From the NCBI GenBank assembly GCA_902799355.1, contig CADCAG010000026.1:1-64000 (forward strand): a stretch of DNA of 64,000 bases. Direction: 5' to 3'. Of this stretch, positions 26,016 to 34,765 are shown one piece after another; the first letter of the stretch is position 1, and the number at the start of each line of letters is the position of its first letter. The stretch comes from an uncultured Bacteroidales bacterium (GTDB lineage: Bacteria; Bacteroidota; Bacteroidia; Bacteroidales; Bacteroidaceae). Made by a program: the position numbers and the translations under genes. A model generated the notes under the pieces. The model was not told where the DNA came from. It saw only the letters and a list, made by a program, of their open reading frames with translations, and made no database searches.

Positions 26016-26777
26016 ATGGAGATCACGGAGCTCATCAACCACCCAGAACGACTCGACCGCGACACGCTGTACGAGCTGCGTTCCATGCTGGCCTTGAATC
26101 CGTATTTCCAGACCGCCCGCCTGCTCATGCTGCAGAATCTCTACCTGCTCCATGATGCAGCCTTCGACGAAGAGCTACGTCGCGCAGCACTCTACGTCAC
26201 TGACCGCAAGGCCATCTTCAACATGGTCGAGGCCGCCCACTATCAGTTGCGCAAAAAGCCAGAAGCCAAAGGCCAACAGCCCTCGCAACGCCACACTCTC
26301 ACAGAGAGAACAGCCAACAGCCAGAGCAACCGCACCATCGACCTCATCGATACCTTCCTCGACTCCATACCCGAAGACGAGGAGCCCAAAGACAAGAAGC
26401 GGTGCCCCACCCCAGCCGATGCAGCCATCGACTATGTGGCTTATCTGCTCGAGACAGAGAGCGACGCCACGAGCGAGGAGACTCCGCAACTGAAGGGGCA
26501 CGACCTGATAGACAACTTCCTGCAACAAGAGCAGGGACGTATCATGCTGGAGCTGCCACAAGAAGAGCACGACGACAGTCCGCAAGACAGCAGCGACGAT
26601 ACTGACGAGGAATACTTCACAGAGACGCTGGCACGTATCTACATCAAACAAGGCCGCTATCAGAAAGCCCTCGACATCATAACCCGTCTCAGCAGCAAGT
26701 ATCCGCATAAGAACGCCTACTTTGCCGACCAAATCAGGTTCCTGGAAAAACTGATTATTAACAACAAACAAAAATAA
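26016..26777 (+). CDS. Conserved hypothetical protein with C-terminal TPR-like helices
   Basis: The 253-residue protein has a helical N-terminal domain (about 1-85; LYELRSMLALNPYFQTARLLML), a long acidic, presumably disordered middle (about 90-200) and a C-terminal helical pair (LARIYIKQGRYQKALDIITRL) resembling a TPR. It has no signal peptide or membrane segment, so it is probably cytoplasmic. It lies between an LptE-like gene and secG. I do not know its function; the surroundings suggest a link to envelope biogenesis or export. Confidence 0.65.
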   Translation: MEITELINHPERLDRDTLYELRSMLALNPYFQTARLLMLQNLYLLHDAAFDEELRRAALYVTDRKAIFNMVEAAHYQLRKKPEAKGQQPSQRHTLTERTANSQSNRTIDLIDTFLDSIPEDEEPKDKKRCPTPADAAIDYVAYLLETESDATSEETPQLKGHDLIDNFLQQEQGRIMLELPQEEHDDSPQDSSDDTDEEYFTETLARIYIKQGRYQKALDIITRLSSKYPHKNAYFADQIRFLEKLIINNKQK

Positions 26778-26799
26778 ATAATTAAACAATTAAAAGATT

Positions 26800-27183
26800 A
26801 TGTACGCATTATTCGTAATTCTTATCGTGATTGCAGCCATACTGATGATTGGTATTGTGCTGATTCAAGAGTCAAAGGGTGGCGGTCTGTCGTCAAGCTT
26901 TGCAGGTTATAACCAAGTAGCTGGTGTTCGCAAGACCACCGACTTCATCGAGAAGGCAACATGGGCGCTGGCTGCCGCTATGGTAGTCATCAGCATCATC
27001 TGCGCTTGGGTGGCTCCCACCGCTAGCACTGACAGCTCAGTGATGGAGAACATCGAGAACCCCGTTACCAATCCTAACAATCTGCCAGGCTTTGGCGCTA
27101 GCCAGACCAAGGATGCTGCCGCTCCCGCTGCAGAAGCTCCTGCCGCTGAGGCTCCCGCAGCCCCTGAGAAGCCCGCAAATTAA
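26800..27183 (+). CDS. secG: Preprotein translocase subunit SecG
   Basis: Two membrane helices (about 2-22 and 52-74) flank the conserved IGIVLIQESKGGGLSSSF and GVRKTTDFIEKATW segments of SecG. The C-terminal tail is long and Ala/Pro/Glu-rich (AAPAAEAPAAEAP), common in Bacteroidetes SecG. It is the last gene of the group starting at 24238. Confidence 0.93.
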   Translation: MYALFVILIVIAAILMIGIVLIQESKGGGLSSSFAGYNQVAGVRKTTDFIEKATWALAAAMVVISIICAWVAPTASTDSSVMENIENPVTNPNNLPGFGASQTKDAAAPAAEAPAAEAPAAPEKPAN

Positions 27184-27200
27184 AGATTTCCTAAAAAAAA

Positions 27201-27244
27201 GTACGGGATTTATTTGGTCAATCCAAATTTTTCCCGTACCTTTG
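27201..27244 (+). promoter_or_regulatory. tRNA-His promoter embedded in the secG terminator-like hairpin
   Basis: TTG at 27214-27216, 20 bases and TACCTTTG at 27237-27244 form a consensus promoter. The same DNA forms a long hairpin: GTACGGGA (27201-27208) with TCCCGTAC (27232-27239), and inside it ATTTGG (27212-27217) with CCAAAT (27223-27228). An A-tract precedes it. So the -33 TTG sits in the inner stem and the hairpin foot reaches the -7 box. Confidence 0.7.
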
Positions 27245-27263
27245 CACCCGCAAAACCAACATG

Positions 27264-27337
27264 GTGCCCGTAGTTCAGTTGGTTAGAGCGTCAGATTGTG
27301 GTTCTGAATGTCGACGGTTCGAGTCCGTCCGGGCACC
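27264..27337 (+). tRNA. tRNA-His (anticodon GTG)
   Basis: The 7-bp acceptor stem GTGCCCG (27264-27270) pairs with CGGGCAC (27330-27336). The D-arm (GTTCAGTTGGTTAGAGC), anticodon loop TTGTGGT and T-arm (GGTTCGAGTCC) are all standard. A G at 27263 can pair with the C at 27337, as expected for the extra G(-1) of tRNA-His. The CCA end is not encoded. A consensus promoter precedes it. Confidence 0.97.
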
Positions 27338-27360
27338 CAGACTAGTGCAAGTCGAAGATT

Positions 27361-27397
27361 TCCGAGAATCCCAGTAAATAAAGGGGTTCTCGGATTT
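27361..27397 (+). terminator. Hairpin after tRNA-His
   Basis: TCCGAGAA (27361-27368) pairs with TTCTCGGA (27387-27394), extended by TCCC with GGGG. Only a short T-stretch follows. It probably ends the tRNA transcript. Confidence 0.55.
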
Positions 27398-27435
27398 CAA
27401 GTTTAAAGAGGACGAGTTCCAACTTTTTGGTCTGA

Positions 27436-27681
27436 GACCAACTTTTAGGGTCGAAAATCGACGCAAAATCGACGCAAAAAATTGCAAGATTCAATACCAG
27501 ATGTGCCAAGTGGCATACTGTCTTTCCGTGGGATGAATTCTACGGCAAGCGCTTTACGGTAACGCAGGAGCGTCAGAGCGGTGTGTTGATGTACATACCA
27601 CAAGCACCAAGCACTGGCAACCATGCTACCTACCAAAACGACCTGAAAAAACTGGCGTGGTACTATACCGTTTGGCAATAG
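27436..27681 (+). pseudogene. C-terminal gene fragment downstream of tRNA-His
   Basis: One plus-strand frame stays open from 27436 to a stop at 27679-27681. From about 27502 it reads like real protein (WHTVFPWDEFYGKRFTVTQE, VLMYIPQAP, LKKLAWYYTVWQ) but has no start of its own. Just before it lies a doubled ATCGACGCAAA sequence, which could be an attachment or junction site. This is the pattern of a gene tail left after insertion or deletion of an element near a tRNA. I do not recognise the parent protein. Confidence 0.5.
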
Positions 27682-27750
27682 TACAACGACTCTTTTTGCA
27701 GTTTATCCCACGATTTTTCACAATAAAGCATAAAATATGCTTATTTAAAG

Positions 27751-27782
27751 TCTCAGATATGCTCGTATATCTGAGATTTTTT
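27751..27782 (+). terminator. Terminator abutting the rmuC promoter
   Basis: TCTCAGATAT (27751-27760) pairs perfectly with ATATCTGAGA (27767-27776) and is followed by TTTTTT (27777-27782). The rmuC -7 box starts at 27784, directly after the T-tract. Confidence 0.8.
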
Positions 27783-27783
27783 A

Positions 27784-27791
27784 TACCTTTG
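27784..27791 (+). promoter_or_regulatory. Promoter -7 element of rmuC
   Basis: TACCTTTG at 27784-27791, 19 bases before the rmuC ATG. The expected -33 position falls in the loop of the terminator hairpin, which reads GCTCG rather than TTG. Confidence 0.55.
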
Positions 27792-27810
27792 CGTAGCAAA
27801 AAAGGTACCA

Positions 27811-29256
27811 ATGGATATTATCATCATCGTCATTATAAGCATTATTGTGGTAGCCGTAATGGGTTACTACATCATGAAGCTAACCACAGAGCGCGACGTA
27901 CAGAAGAGTAACGCCGAGAACTACCTGCGTCAGCTGGACACGCAGAAGACGGAGGCACAGAAACAGTTGGACATGCAGAAGACGGCTTACGACCAACAGG
28001 TGGACGCCCTGAAAGTATCGTTTGAGAAGCAGTTGCAGTTGACCAAGGAGGCTCACGAGCGCGAGATTGCTGCCATGAAGCAGATGAACGAGGAGCAGGT
28101 GAAGAGTCAGCTGGACTTGATACGTGAGCAGATGCAGACGACCTCTGAAAAGGTGCTGAAGATGCGCCAGGAGGAGCTGGGCGCACAGAACAAGGAACAG
28201 GTGTCGAAGATTATAGACCCTCTGCAGAAGAGTCTGAAGGACATGCAGGAAGCCCTCGACAAGACCAAGGAGCAACAGACGGAGGCGCTGACACGACTGG
28301 ACGAGAGCATCAAGATCAATATGCAGAAGAGTCAGGCCATCGGTGAGACGGCCGACCGCTTGACACGTGCGCTGACAGGCGAGGTCAAGGTACAGGGCAA
28401 CTTCGGTGAACTGAAGCTGAAACAGTTGCTGGAAGACCTGGAACTGAAGGAGGGCGAACAGTTTGACACTCAGGAGACGCTGCGCGACAAGGGCGGCAAG
28501 GGTCTGAAGGGCGATGACGGCAAGGGATTGATTCCCGACTTCATCCTGCACTTCCCCAACAACCGCCACGTGGTGGTCGACTCGAAGATGTCGCTGACGG
28601 ACTATGAGCGCTACATGAATGCTGAAGACGGCACACCAGAGAAGAGCATCTACCTGAAAGCCCACATCGACAGCGTGAGGGCACAGGTGAAGCGACTGGC
28701 CAGAAAGGAATACACCAAATACCTGCCTGAGGGCTACAACCGTCTGAACTTTGCCATCATGTATGTACCCATCGAGGGGGCCCTGAACCTGGCTCTGCTC
28801 AACGATGCGACGCTATGGCGCGAAGCCTACGACGAGGGCGTCATGATACTGGGGCCACAGACCATGTATATGAATCTGCGCGTGCTGGAGATGATGTGGA
28901 CACAGGTGCGCCAGCTGAAGAACCAGCAGGCCATGATGGATGCCGCCAACACGGTGATTGACCGTGTACAGGACTTCGGCATACGCTTCATGGACGTGGA
29001 GAGCAGCATGAACGACACGCTGAAAAAGATGGCGAAGTTGAAGATTACAACGGCAGAGAGTGGTGCCAGCATCATCACGGCCGCCAAGAACCTGCTGAAG
29101 GCGGGGGCCCGTGAGAACAAGAAAAAGAAGGCGCTGGAGGAGATGGACGACTCGATGTTCATCGAAAACGAGAACGATAACAAGGATGATAACGAAAACG
29201 ATAACGAAAACGATAACCAAACCCCAAACAATAATACAAACCAAACTACCCTATGA
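27811..29256 (+). CDS. rmuC: RmuC family DNA recombination protein
   Basis: An N-terminal membrane helix (about 2-20) is followed by a coiled coil of about 160 residues rich in Gln, Lys and Glu. The conserved RmuC nuclease-like domain follows (GNFGELKLKQLLED, LIPDFILHFPNNRHVVVDSKMSLTDY, MYVPIEGA). The C-terminus is an Asn/Asp-rich repeat (coded by runs of GATAACGAAAAC near 29170-29220). RmuC limits inversions at short inverted repeats in E. coli. Its end overlaps the GH36 gene by 4 bases. Confidence 0.92.
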   Translation: MDIIIIVIISIIVVAVMGYYIMKLTTERDVQKSNAENYLRQLDTQKTEAQKQLDMQKTAYDQQVDALKVSFEKQLQLTKEAHEREIAAMKQMNEEQVKSQLDLIREQMQTTSEKVLKMRQEELGAQNKEQVSKIIDPLQKSLKDMQEALDKTKEQQTEALTRLDESIKINMQKSQAIGETADRLTRALTGEVKVQGNFGELKLKQLLEDLELKEGEQFDTQETLRDKGGKGLKGDDGKGLIPDFILHFPNNRHVVVDSKMSLTDYERYMNAEDGTPEKSIYLKAHIDSVRAQVKRLARKEYTKYLPEGYNRLNFAIMYVPIEGALNLALLNDATLWREAYDEGVMILGPQTMYMNLRVLEMMWTQVRQLKNQQAMMDAANTVIDRVQDFGIRFMDVESSMNDTLKKMAKLKITTAESGASIITAAKNLLKAGARENKKKKALEEMDDSMFIENENDNKDDNENDNENDNQTPNNNTNQTTL

Positions 29257-31442
29257 AACAGAAGATGAAACTGTTGTTAGCGCTGTGCCTATCGACAATG
29301 ATGGCACAGGCTGGACAAGTGGTCTTACAGACCAAGAACACCACCATGGTGCTGAACGTAGAAAACGGCAAGCAGCCGCAGTACGTGTATTACGGCTCGA
29401 AACTGAGCAGCTACGACCTACAACACCTGCAGACACCCGTCAACGGACGTATGGATGCTTACCCCGTCTACGGTCTGAACACGCCTGCCGAGGCTGCGCT
29501 GGCCATGAAGCATGCCGATGGCAACATGTCGACAGCCGTCTACGTCACTGCCTGTGACCAGCAGGGCGACGAGACCCGTATCACCATGAAAGACCCCGTG
29601 TATCCGACCACCGTCACCTTATATTATAAGGTATATGGCGACGAAGACATGATAGAGACGTGGGCAGAGATACAGAACGGTGAGTCGAAGCCCGTCACAC
29701 TGACCCAGTTTGCCTCCATCTGTCTGCCCATCCGCCGTGGCAACGTGTGGATGTCGCACTTCTACGGTTCGTGGGCCAACGAGGCCCGTCTGGTAGAGGA
29801 GCCCATACTGCCTGGCGAGAAGGTGATTAAGAACAAGGACGGCACGCGCAACTCGCATACCGACCATGCAGAGATGATGTTCTCACTGGACGGCAAGGGT
29901 CAGGAGAACAAGGGCGACGTGATTGGTGCCGCTCTCTGCTACAGTGGCAACTTCCAGTTGAAGATTGACACTGACGACACAGAATACCACTATTTCTTTG
30001 CCGGCATCAACCCTGACAACTCGGAATACCACCTGAAGAAGGGCGAGACATTCACAACGCCTAAGGTGGCGCTGAGCTTCTCGAAGTGCGGCCTGTCGGG
30101 CGTATCGCGCAACTTCCACAAGTGGGGACGCAAATACATGCTGGCACACGGCAACAAGGAGCGTAAGATACTGCTGAACTCCTGGGAGGGTGTCTACTTT
30201 GACATCAACCAGCAGGGCATGGACCAGATGATGGGCGACATCGCCTCGATGGGTGGCGAGCTCTTCGTGATGGACGACGGCTGGTTTGGCGACAAGTATC
30301 CTCGCAAGACGGACAACTGTGCACTGGGCGACTGGGTGGTCGACAAGAACAAGCTGCCCGAAGGCATCGAGGGACTGCTGCGCGACGCTAAGAAGCACAA
30401 TATCAAGTTTGGTATCTGGATAGAACCCGAGATGACCAACAGCGTCAGCGAGCTCTACGAGAAGCATCCCGACTGGATTGTCAAGGCCCCCAAGCGCGAC
30501 GCCATACAGGGTCGTGGCGGTACGCAGCTGGTGCTGGACATGGCAAACCCCAAGGTGCAGGACTTCGTATTCAGCATCGTTGACAATCTGCTAACGAAAT
30601 ACCCCGAGATAGACTACATCAAGTGGGATGCCAACATGCCCATTCTGAATCATGGTTCACAGTATCTGACCATGAACGACCAGAGCCACCTGTATATCGA
30701 GTATCACCGTGGCTTGCAGAAGGCTTGCGAGCGCATCCGTGCCAAATATCCGGATGTCACCATCCAGGCTTGTGCCTCTGGTGGTGGTCGTGCCAACTGG
30801 GGTGTACTGCCCTACTTCGACGAGTTCTGGGTGAGTGACAACACCGACGCCTTGCAGCGCATCTACATGCAGTGGGGCACCAGCTACTTCTTCCCCGCTA
30901 TCGCTATGGCCAGCCACATCTCGGCAACGCCTAACCACACCGTGTTCCGCACCACAGCGATGAAATACCGTATCGACGTAGCCATGAGTGGACGACTGGG
31001 CATGGAGATACAACCCAAGAACATGACTGACGACGAGAAGGCACTCTGTCGTCAGGCCATCAAGGAGTACAAGCAGATTCGTCCCATCGTGCAGTTTGGC
31101 GACATCTACCGTCTGGTATCTCCTTACGACAAGGTGGGTGTAGCCTCTATGATGTATGTCAACGAGCAGAAGACGAAGTCGGTATTCTACTGGTGGAAGA
31201 CGGAGTCGTTCCAGAACGAGCACCTGCCACGCATCAAGATGGCTGGTCTCGATGCCAACAAGAATTATAAGGTACACGAGCTGAACCGCATCGACCTGAA
31301 GCCGATGGACGTAGAGGGCAAGACCTTCAGTGGTGCCTATCTGATGAACCACGGACTGGAGATGCCTTATCGCAACGAGCCGGAATGGTCGAAGAAGAAC
31401 GACTGGTCGAGCCGCGTACTGCTGCTGGAGGCGGAGAAGTGA
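29253..31442 (+). CDS. GH36 alpha-galactosidase
   Basis: A signal peptide (about 1-20) is followed by the N-terminal beta-sandwich and the catalytic barrel. The barrel shows MDDGWFGDKYPRKTDN, FGIWIEPEMTN, the nucleophile Asp459 in YIKWDAN, CASGGGRANWG and the acid/base motif SDNTD (529-533). The 729-residue length is normal. It removes alpha-linked galactose from raffinose-type sugars or galactomannan, probably in the periplasm. Its translational coupling to rmuC (ATGA overlap) is unexpected for a sugar hydrolase. Confidence 0.93.
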   Translation: MKQKMKLLLALCLSTMMAQAGQVVLQTKNTTMVLNVENGKQPQYVYYGSKLSSYDLQHLQTPVNGRMDAYPVYGLNTPAEAALAMKHADGNMSTAVYVTACDQQGDETRITMKDPVYPTTVTLYYKVYGDEDMIETWAEIQNGESKPVTLTQFASICLPIRRGNVWMSHFYGSWANEARLVEEPILPGEKVIKNKDGTRNSHTDHAEMMFSLDGKGQENKGDVIGAALCYSGNFQLKIDTDDTEYHYFFAGINPDNSEYHLKKGETFTTPKVALSFSKCGLSGVSRNFHKWGRKYMLAHGNKERKILLNSWEGVYFDINQQGMDQMMGDIASMGGELFVMDDGWFGDKYPRKTDNCALGDWVVDKNKLPEGIEGLLRDAKKHNIKFGIWIEPEMTNSVSELYEKHPDWIVKAPKRDAIQGRGGTQLVLDMANPKVQDFVFSIVDNLLTKYPEIDYIKWDANMPILNHGSQYLTMNDQSHLYIEYHRGLQKACERIRAKYPDVTIQACASGGGRANWGVLPYFDEFWVSDNTDALQRIYMQWGTSYFFPAIAMASHISATPNHTVFRTTAMKYRIDVAMSGRLGMEIQPKNMTDDEKALCRQAIKEYKQIRPIVQFGDIYRLVSPYDKVGVASMMYVNEQKTKSVFYWWKTESFQNEHLPRIKMAGLDANKNYKVHELNRIDLKPMDVEGKTFSGAYLMNHGLEMPYRNEPEWSKKNDWSSRVLLLEAEK

Positions 31443-31460
31443 AGAATGAAGAGTTAAAGG

Positions 31461-31622
31461 ACCACAGATTGCACGGATTAAACAGATTATAACCGCAGTG
31501 TTGGATTTATTCTGATTTCACAGATTGCTTAGCGCAGCTGAAATCTGAGTAATCCTTAGAAATCTGTTAAATACAATAGCAGTGCGCAGCCAAAAATCTG
31601 AGAAATCTGCGAAATCTGTGGT
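31461..31622. mobile_element. Short inverted-ended intergenic element (162 bp)
   Basis: ACCACAGATT (31461-31470) and AATCTGTGGT (31613-31622) are perfect inverted ends. The interior is made of variations on AAATCTG and CAGATT, with an internal ATTTCA/TGAAAT pairing. Its right portion recurs at window positions 1-57. It has no coding capacity and is probably a non-autonomous repeat of the kind scattered between genes in this group. Confidence 0.55.
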
Positions 31623-31656
31623 AGAAATAACAGAGCTAAGAGGTAAGAGGTAAGAA

Positions 31657-33036
31657 GTGAAAGGCGAGAAGAAAGACCTGCTGGCATACATTCGCGAAGG
31701 TCATGAGATGACGCAGGGCGAGAAGCTCAACTTGATTATCCAGTTGAGTATACCCTCCATATTGGCTCAGATCTCGACAGTGCTGATGTTCTTTATCGAT
31801 GCTGCTATGGTGGGACACCTGGGTGCCCGCCAGGCAGCATCCATTGGTCTTGTGGAGTCGGCATCGTGGCTCTTTGCCGGTCTGACGTCAGCCTGTTCCA
31901 TGGGTTTCTCCGTACAGGTGGCACATGCCATTGGTGCCAACGACCTGAAGCGAGCCCGTCGCATCCTGCGTCAGTCGCTGACATGCTGTCTGCTGTTCAG
32001 CCTCTTCATCGTCACCGTCGCTGTAGGCATCCACAATCCCCTGCCCCACTGGTTGGGCGGCAGTGAGGACATCGTTGCGGATGCCTCGCTCTACTTTCTG
32101 ATTTTCTCGTGCGCTGCCCCCCTTTTCCAGTTTGAGAGTCTCTTCGGCTCTATGCTGAAATGCTCGGGTAACATGAAGATTCCCAGCGTGTTGAACATTC
32201 TGATGTGTTGTCTTGACGTCACTTTCAACTACCTGTTCATCTTCATCCTCGACATGGGCGTGCCAGGAGCCGCTGTGGGTACTACGGTGGCCGTTTTCGT
32301 CACCACCATGCTCATGGGATGGTTCCTCTTCTGGCGCTCCGACTTGCTGGGACTGTTTGGCAAGAAGGCCCTCGACGTCCAGAATCCGCTGTATAAGTTC
32401 AAGCCCAAGGCTGACGTGGTGCGTACCGCCTTCAAGATTGGAGCGCCCATGGGTATGCAGCACATGCTGATGAATGGTGCACAGATTGTCAGCACCATGA
32501 TTGTGGCACCACTGGGTACGGTGTCTATCGCTGCCCACTCGCTGGCCATCACTGTCGAGAGTCTGTGTTACATGCCTGGATTCGGTATTGCCGAGGCTGC
32601 TACCACACTGATTGGTCAGAGCATCGGAGCCAAACAGCGTACGCTGACGCGCTCGTTTGCCTGGCTGACAACATCGCTGGGCATCTGCGTCATGACGATG
32701 ATGGGCGTACTGATGTTTATCTTCGCACCAGAACTGATGACACTCATGACACCTGTCGAGGAAATCATTGCCATCGGCACTGAGTGTCTGCGCATCGAAG
32801 CCTTCGCCGAGCCTATGTTTGCTGCTGCCATCGTATGTAACGGCATCTTCGTGGGTGCTGGCGACACCATGAAGCCAGCTATCATGAGTCTGGGATCAAT
32901 GTGGGGCGTACGTCTTACGCTGGCAGCCTTGCTGGCAGGCACCTACGGACTGGCTGGTGTCTGGACGGCGATGGCCATCGAACTGACCTTCCGCGGCATT
33001 ATCTTCCTCGTACGCCTGTGGAAGTTTGAAAAGTAA
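31657..33036 (+). CDS. MATE family efflux transporter
   Basis: Twelve membrane helices are predicted in two similar halves. The first has SIPSILAQISTVLMFFIDAAMVGHLG and the second MGMQHMLMNGAQIVSTMIVAPLG; both fit MATE multidrug or metabolite exporters driven by H+ or Na+. The listed start is GTG 31657, preceded by repeated AAGAGGT words; an ATG at 31708 is an alternative that still keeps the first helix. Neighbouring short repeats make the exact start uncertain. Confidence 0.9.
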   Translation: MKGEKKDLLAYIREGHEMTQGEKLNLIIQLSIPSILAQISTVLMFFIDAAMVGHLGARQAASIGLVESASWLFAGLTSACSMGFSVQVAHAIGANDLKRARRILRQSLTCCLLFSLFIVTVAVGIHNPLPHWLGGSEDIVADASLYFLIFSCAAPLFQFESLFGSMLKCSGNMKIPSVLNILMCCLDVTFNYLFIFILDMGVPGAAVGTTVAVFVTTMLMGWFLFWRSDLLGLFGKKALDVQNPLYKFKPKADVVRTAFKIGAPMGMQHMLMNGAQIVSTMIVAPLGTVSIAAHSLAITVESLCYMPGFGIAEAATTLIGQSIGAKQRTLTRSFAWLTTSLGICVMTMMGVLMFIFAPELMTLMTPVEEIIAIGTECLRIEAFAEPMFAAAIVCNGIFVGAGDTMKPAIMSLGSMWGVRLTLAALLAGTYGLAGVWTAMAIELTFRGIIFLVRLWKFEK

Positions 33037-33046
33037 GAAGCGTTAT

Positions 33047-33288
33047 AAAACAATCAGTGCTGTCTACGAACCCCTCGCTGACAGCACCCTTTCTTTTCCC
33101 TATTAATAACTAAAACCTTATGCTTTCTCTATTTTACCTTAATTATTAACTAACACCTTAGCTTTTACTACTTACCTAACTAAACTACTACTATTAACCA
33201 AAATCTGCTTTGTTATCCTATGAATCTTTTTTACCTTTTACCTATTGGTTGTTATCCTAATCTTTTACCTTTTGACGATGCAAAGGTA
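33047..33288 (-). ncRNA. Candidate minus-strand RNA between MATE and rsmA
   Basis: A minus-strand TACCTTTG box (33288-33281) points leftward into about 230 bases without any ATG on that strand. The stretch ends in a hairpin (GTGCTGTC 33057-33064 with GACAGCAC 33080-33087) followed on the minus strand by TGATTGTTTT. The sequence is full of GGTAAAA and GATTAGG words. The promoter area resembles the one at 43382-43389, which leads into a small-protein gene. It could be a small RNA or a decayed small gene. Confidence 0.4.
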
Positions 33289-33359
33289 CGACGATTTTGG
33301 AAATGTTGGTGCATTTCCTACCTATTTTCATACAAAAATGGGCTTATTCTTGACGAAAA

Positions 33360-34163
33360 TCAATTGCTTGTGTCCGCACACAACGCATCAATAGCGTTAG
33401 TCAGCTCCACAAACTGGGCTATTGTCAACTGCTCAGGACGCAGCGTGGCAAAGGGCGATTGGGCAATGACAGACAGGGCTTTCTCTGGCAGCAGCTGCTT
33501 CAGCGACACACGCAGCATCTTGCGGCGCTGGTTGAACACCGTCTTGACGACACGCTTGAACAACTGTTCGTCGCATCCCAAATGCTGCACCTCATTACGC
33601 GTCATGCGAATGACGGCACTCTGCACCTTGGGAGGCGGATTAAACACCGAGGGTTCTACGGTAAACAAATACTCCACATTGTACCACGCCTGGATCAGCA
33701 CAGACAGGATGCCATACTGCTTGTTGCCAGGATTGGCAGCCATGCGCACAGCCACCTCATGCTGTATCATACCCGTACAGCAGGGGATGAGGTCGCGATT
33801 GTCCAGCATCTTAAAGAATATCTGCGACGAGATGTCATAGGGATAATTGCCCGTCAGCACAAACTGTTGGCCGTCAAACACCTCTCTCAAGTCCATTCTC
33901 AGAAAGTCAGCACCCACGATATTCTCACGCAACTTCGGAAAGTGTTCGTTGAGATAAGCCACTGATTCGCGGTCAATCTCCACCACCTTCAGTGGACGAG
34001 GTTTCTCCACCAGATACTGCGTCATGACACCCATGCCAGGGCCCACCTCCAGAACGGGCAGGTCAGCATATGGCTCATCCACGGTATCGGCAATGCGCTT
34101 AGCTATCGACAGGTCAGTCAGGAAGTGCTGACCCAGATTTTTCTTCGGACGTACTTGTTTCAT
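33360..34163 (-). CDS. rsmA: 16S rRNA dimethyladenosine transferase
   Basis: It dimethylates two adjacent adenines near the 3' end of 16S rRNA. It shows the opening KKNLGQHFLTD, the SAM-binding LEVGPGMGVMTQYL, the motif GNYPYDISSQIFFKML (NPPY-type) and the C-terminal helical domain. Its length of 267 is normal. The minus-strand promoter box lies five bases before the ATG, as for rlmN. It is transcribed toward the MATE gene. Confidence 0.95.
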   Translation of the reverse strand: MKQVRPKKNLGQHFLTDLSIAKRIADTVDEPYADLPVLEVGPGMGVMTQYLVEKPRPLKVVEIDRESVAYLNEHFPKLRENIVGADFLRMDLREVFDGQQFVLTGNYPYDISSQIFFKMLDNRDLIPCCTGMIQHEVAVRMAANPGNKQYGILSVLIQAWYNVEYLFTVEPSVFNPPPKVQSAVIRMTRNEVQHLGCDEQLFKRVVKTVFNQRRKMLRVSLKQLLPEKALSVIAQSPFATLRPEQLTIAQFVELTNAIDALCADTSN

Positions 34164-34168
34164 GCCTG

Positions 34169-34176
34169 CAAAATTA
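34169..34176 (-). promoter_or_regulatory. Promoter -7 element of rsmA
   Basis: TAATTTTG on the minus strand (34176-34169) ends five bases before the rsmA ATG (34163). The expected start of transcription coincides with the start codon, so the message may be leaderless. Confidence 0.5.
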
Positions 34177-34270
34177 CAAATAAGTCAGCGAAATACAAAA
34201 TTAATTTCAGTATTTCTCTACTAGAACAGCTAATACACTCGCAAGACAGTTACTCTTGCATACCGTATAC

Positions 34271-34294
34271 AGCTAAGCCAGCGCTGGCTTAGCT
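34271..34294. repeat. Perfect 24-bp palindrome
   Basis: AGCTAAGCCAGC followed directly by its reverse complement. Related AGCTGT/ACAGCT words surround it (34310-34340). It may form a cruciform, a protein binding site or a terminator; no T-run follows on either strand. Confidence 0.8.
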
Positions 34295-34380
34295 ATTCCT
34301 GCGTCTGGCTACAGCTGTCTCTGAACTGTATCAGCTGTATTTCTGGCATGCCTCTGTATTTTTGACGACTTTTTCAAAAA

Positions 34381-34671
34381 GACCTAACGACCTAACGTAG
34401 AATTTGTAAGATGCTGATACATTGACACTTACAAACAAGGCTAAGTTTCTAGACCTAACGTCAGACCTAACGTGATACCTAACGTTATCCCTACCGTCGT
34501 TCATTTTTCGACTGGTTTTTGTTGACGGATTATTTCTCGTCACGTTGGGTCTAGCGTTAGGTTCTACGTTAGGTATCACGTTAGGTCTGACGTTAGGTAT
34601 ATCTGTAATCACTGCCGACGTAAACAACTCATAATTAACCACTTACTTAGATTTACGTTAGGTTGTTAGGT
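34381..34671. repeat. Nested inverted array of 12-bp ACCTAACGTnnn repeats
   Basis: ACCTAACGT repeats every 12 bases in direct orientation on the left and in inverted orientation on the right. A 33-base arm (34453-34485) is a perfect inverted copy of 34566-34598. An outer pair (34381-34399 with 34653-34671) matches with one mismatch, so the whole 290-bp block is a giant interrupted palindrome. A minus-strand frame across it (34331-34642) reads as PNV-type tetrapeptide repeats, but this simply follows from the 12-bp period. The function is unknown. Confidence 0.8.
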
Positions 34672-34712
34672 CTATTTCGAGTAAACCTTTTTCAGGGTTA
34701 TCACATTTACAA

Positions 34713-34745
34713 TCAAGCGCAACAATTCTTCATTGCTGCGCTTGA
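34713..34745 (-). terminator. Hairpin after the InlB-repeat gene
   Basis: TCAAGCGCA (34713-34721) pairs perfectly with TGCGCTTGA (34737-34745). It lies 21 bases past the stop codon at 34766 on the minus strand. The following T-content is modest, so it is a probable terminator. Confidence 0.5.
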
Positions 34746-34765
34746 CGAATAGAGTTATACTGCTT

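Noticed and set aside
33220..33840. 206-codon plus-strand frame
   Set aside because: It is antisense to rsmA, which is unambiguous.
34331..34642. 103-codon minus-strand frame with PNV repeats
   Set aside because: The repeats arise from the 12-bp DNA period; there is no ribosome binding site or promoter, and the block is an inverted repeat.
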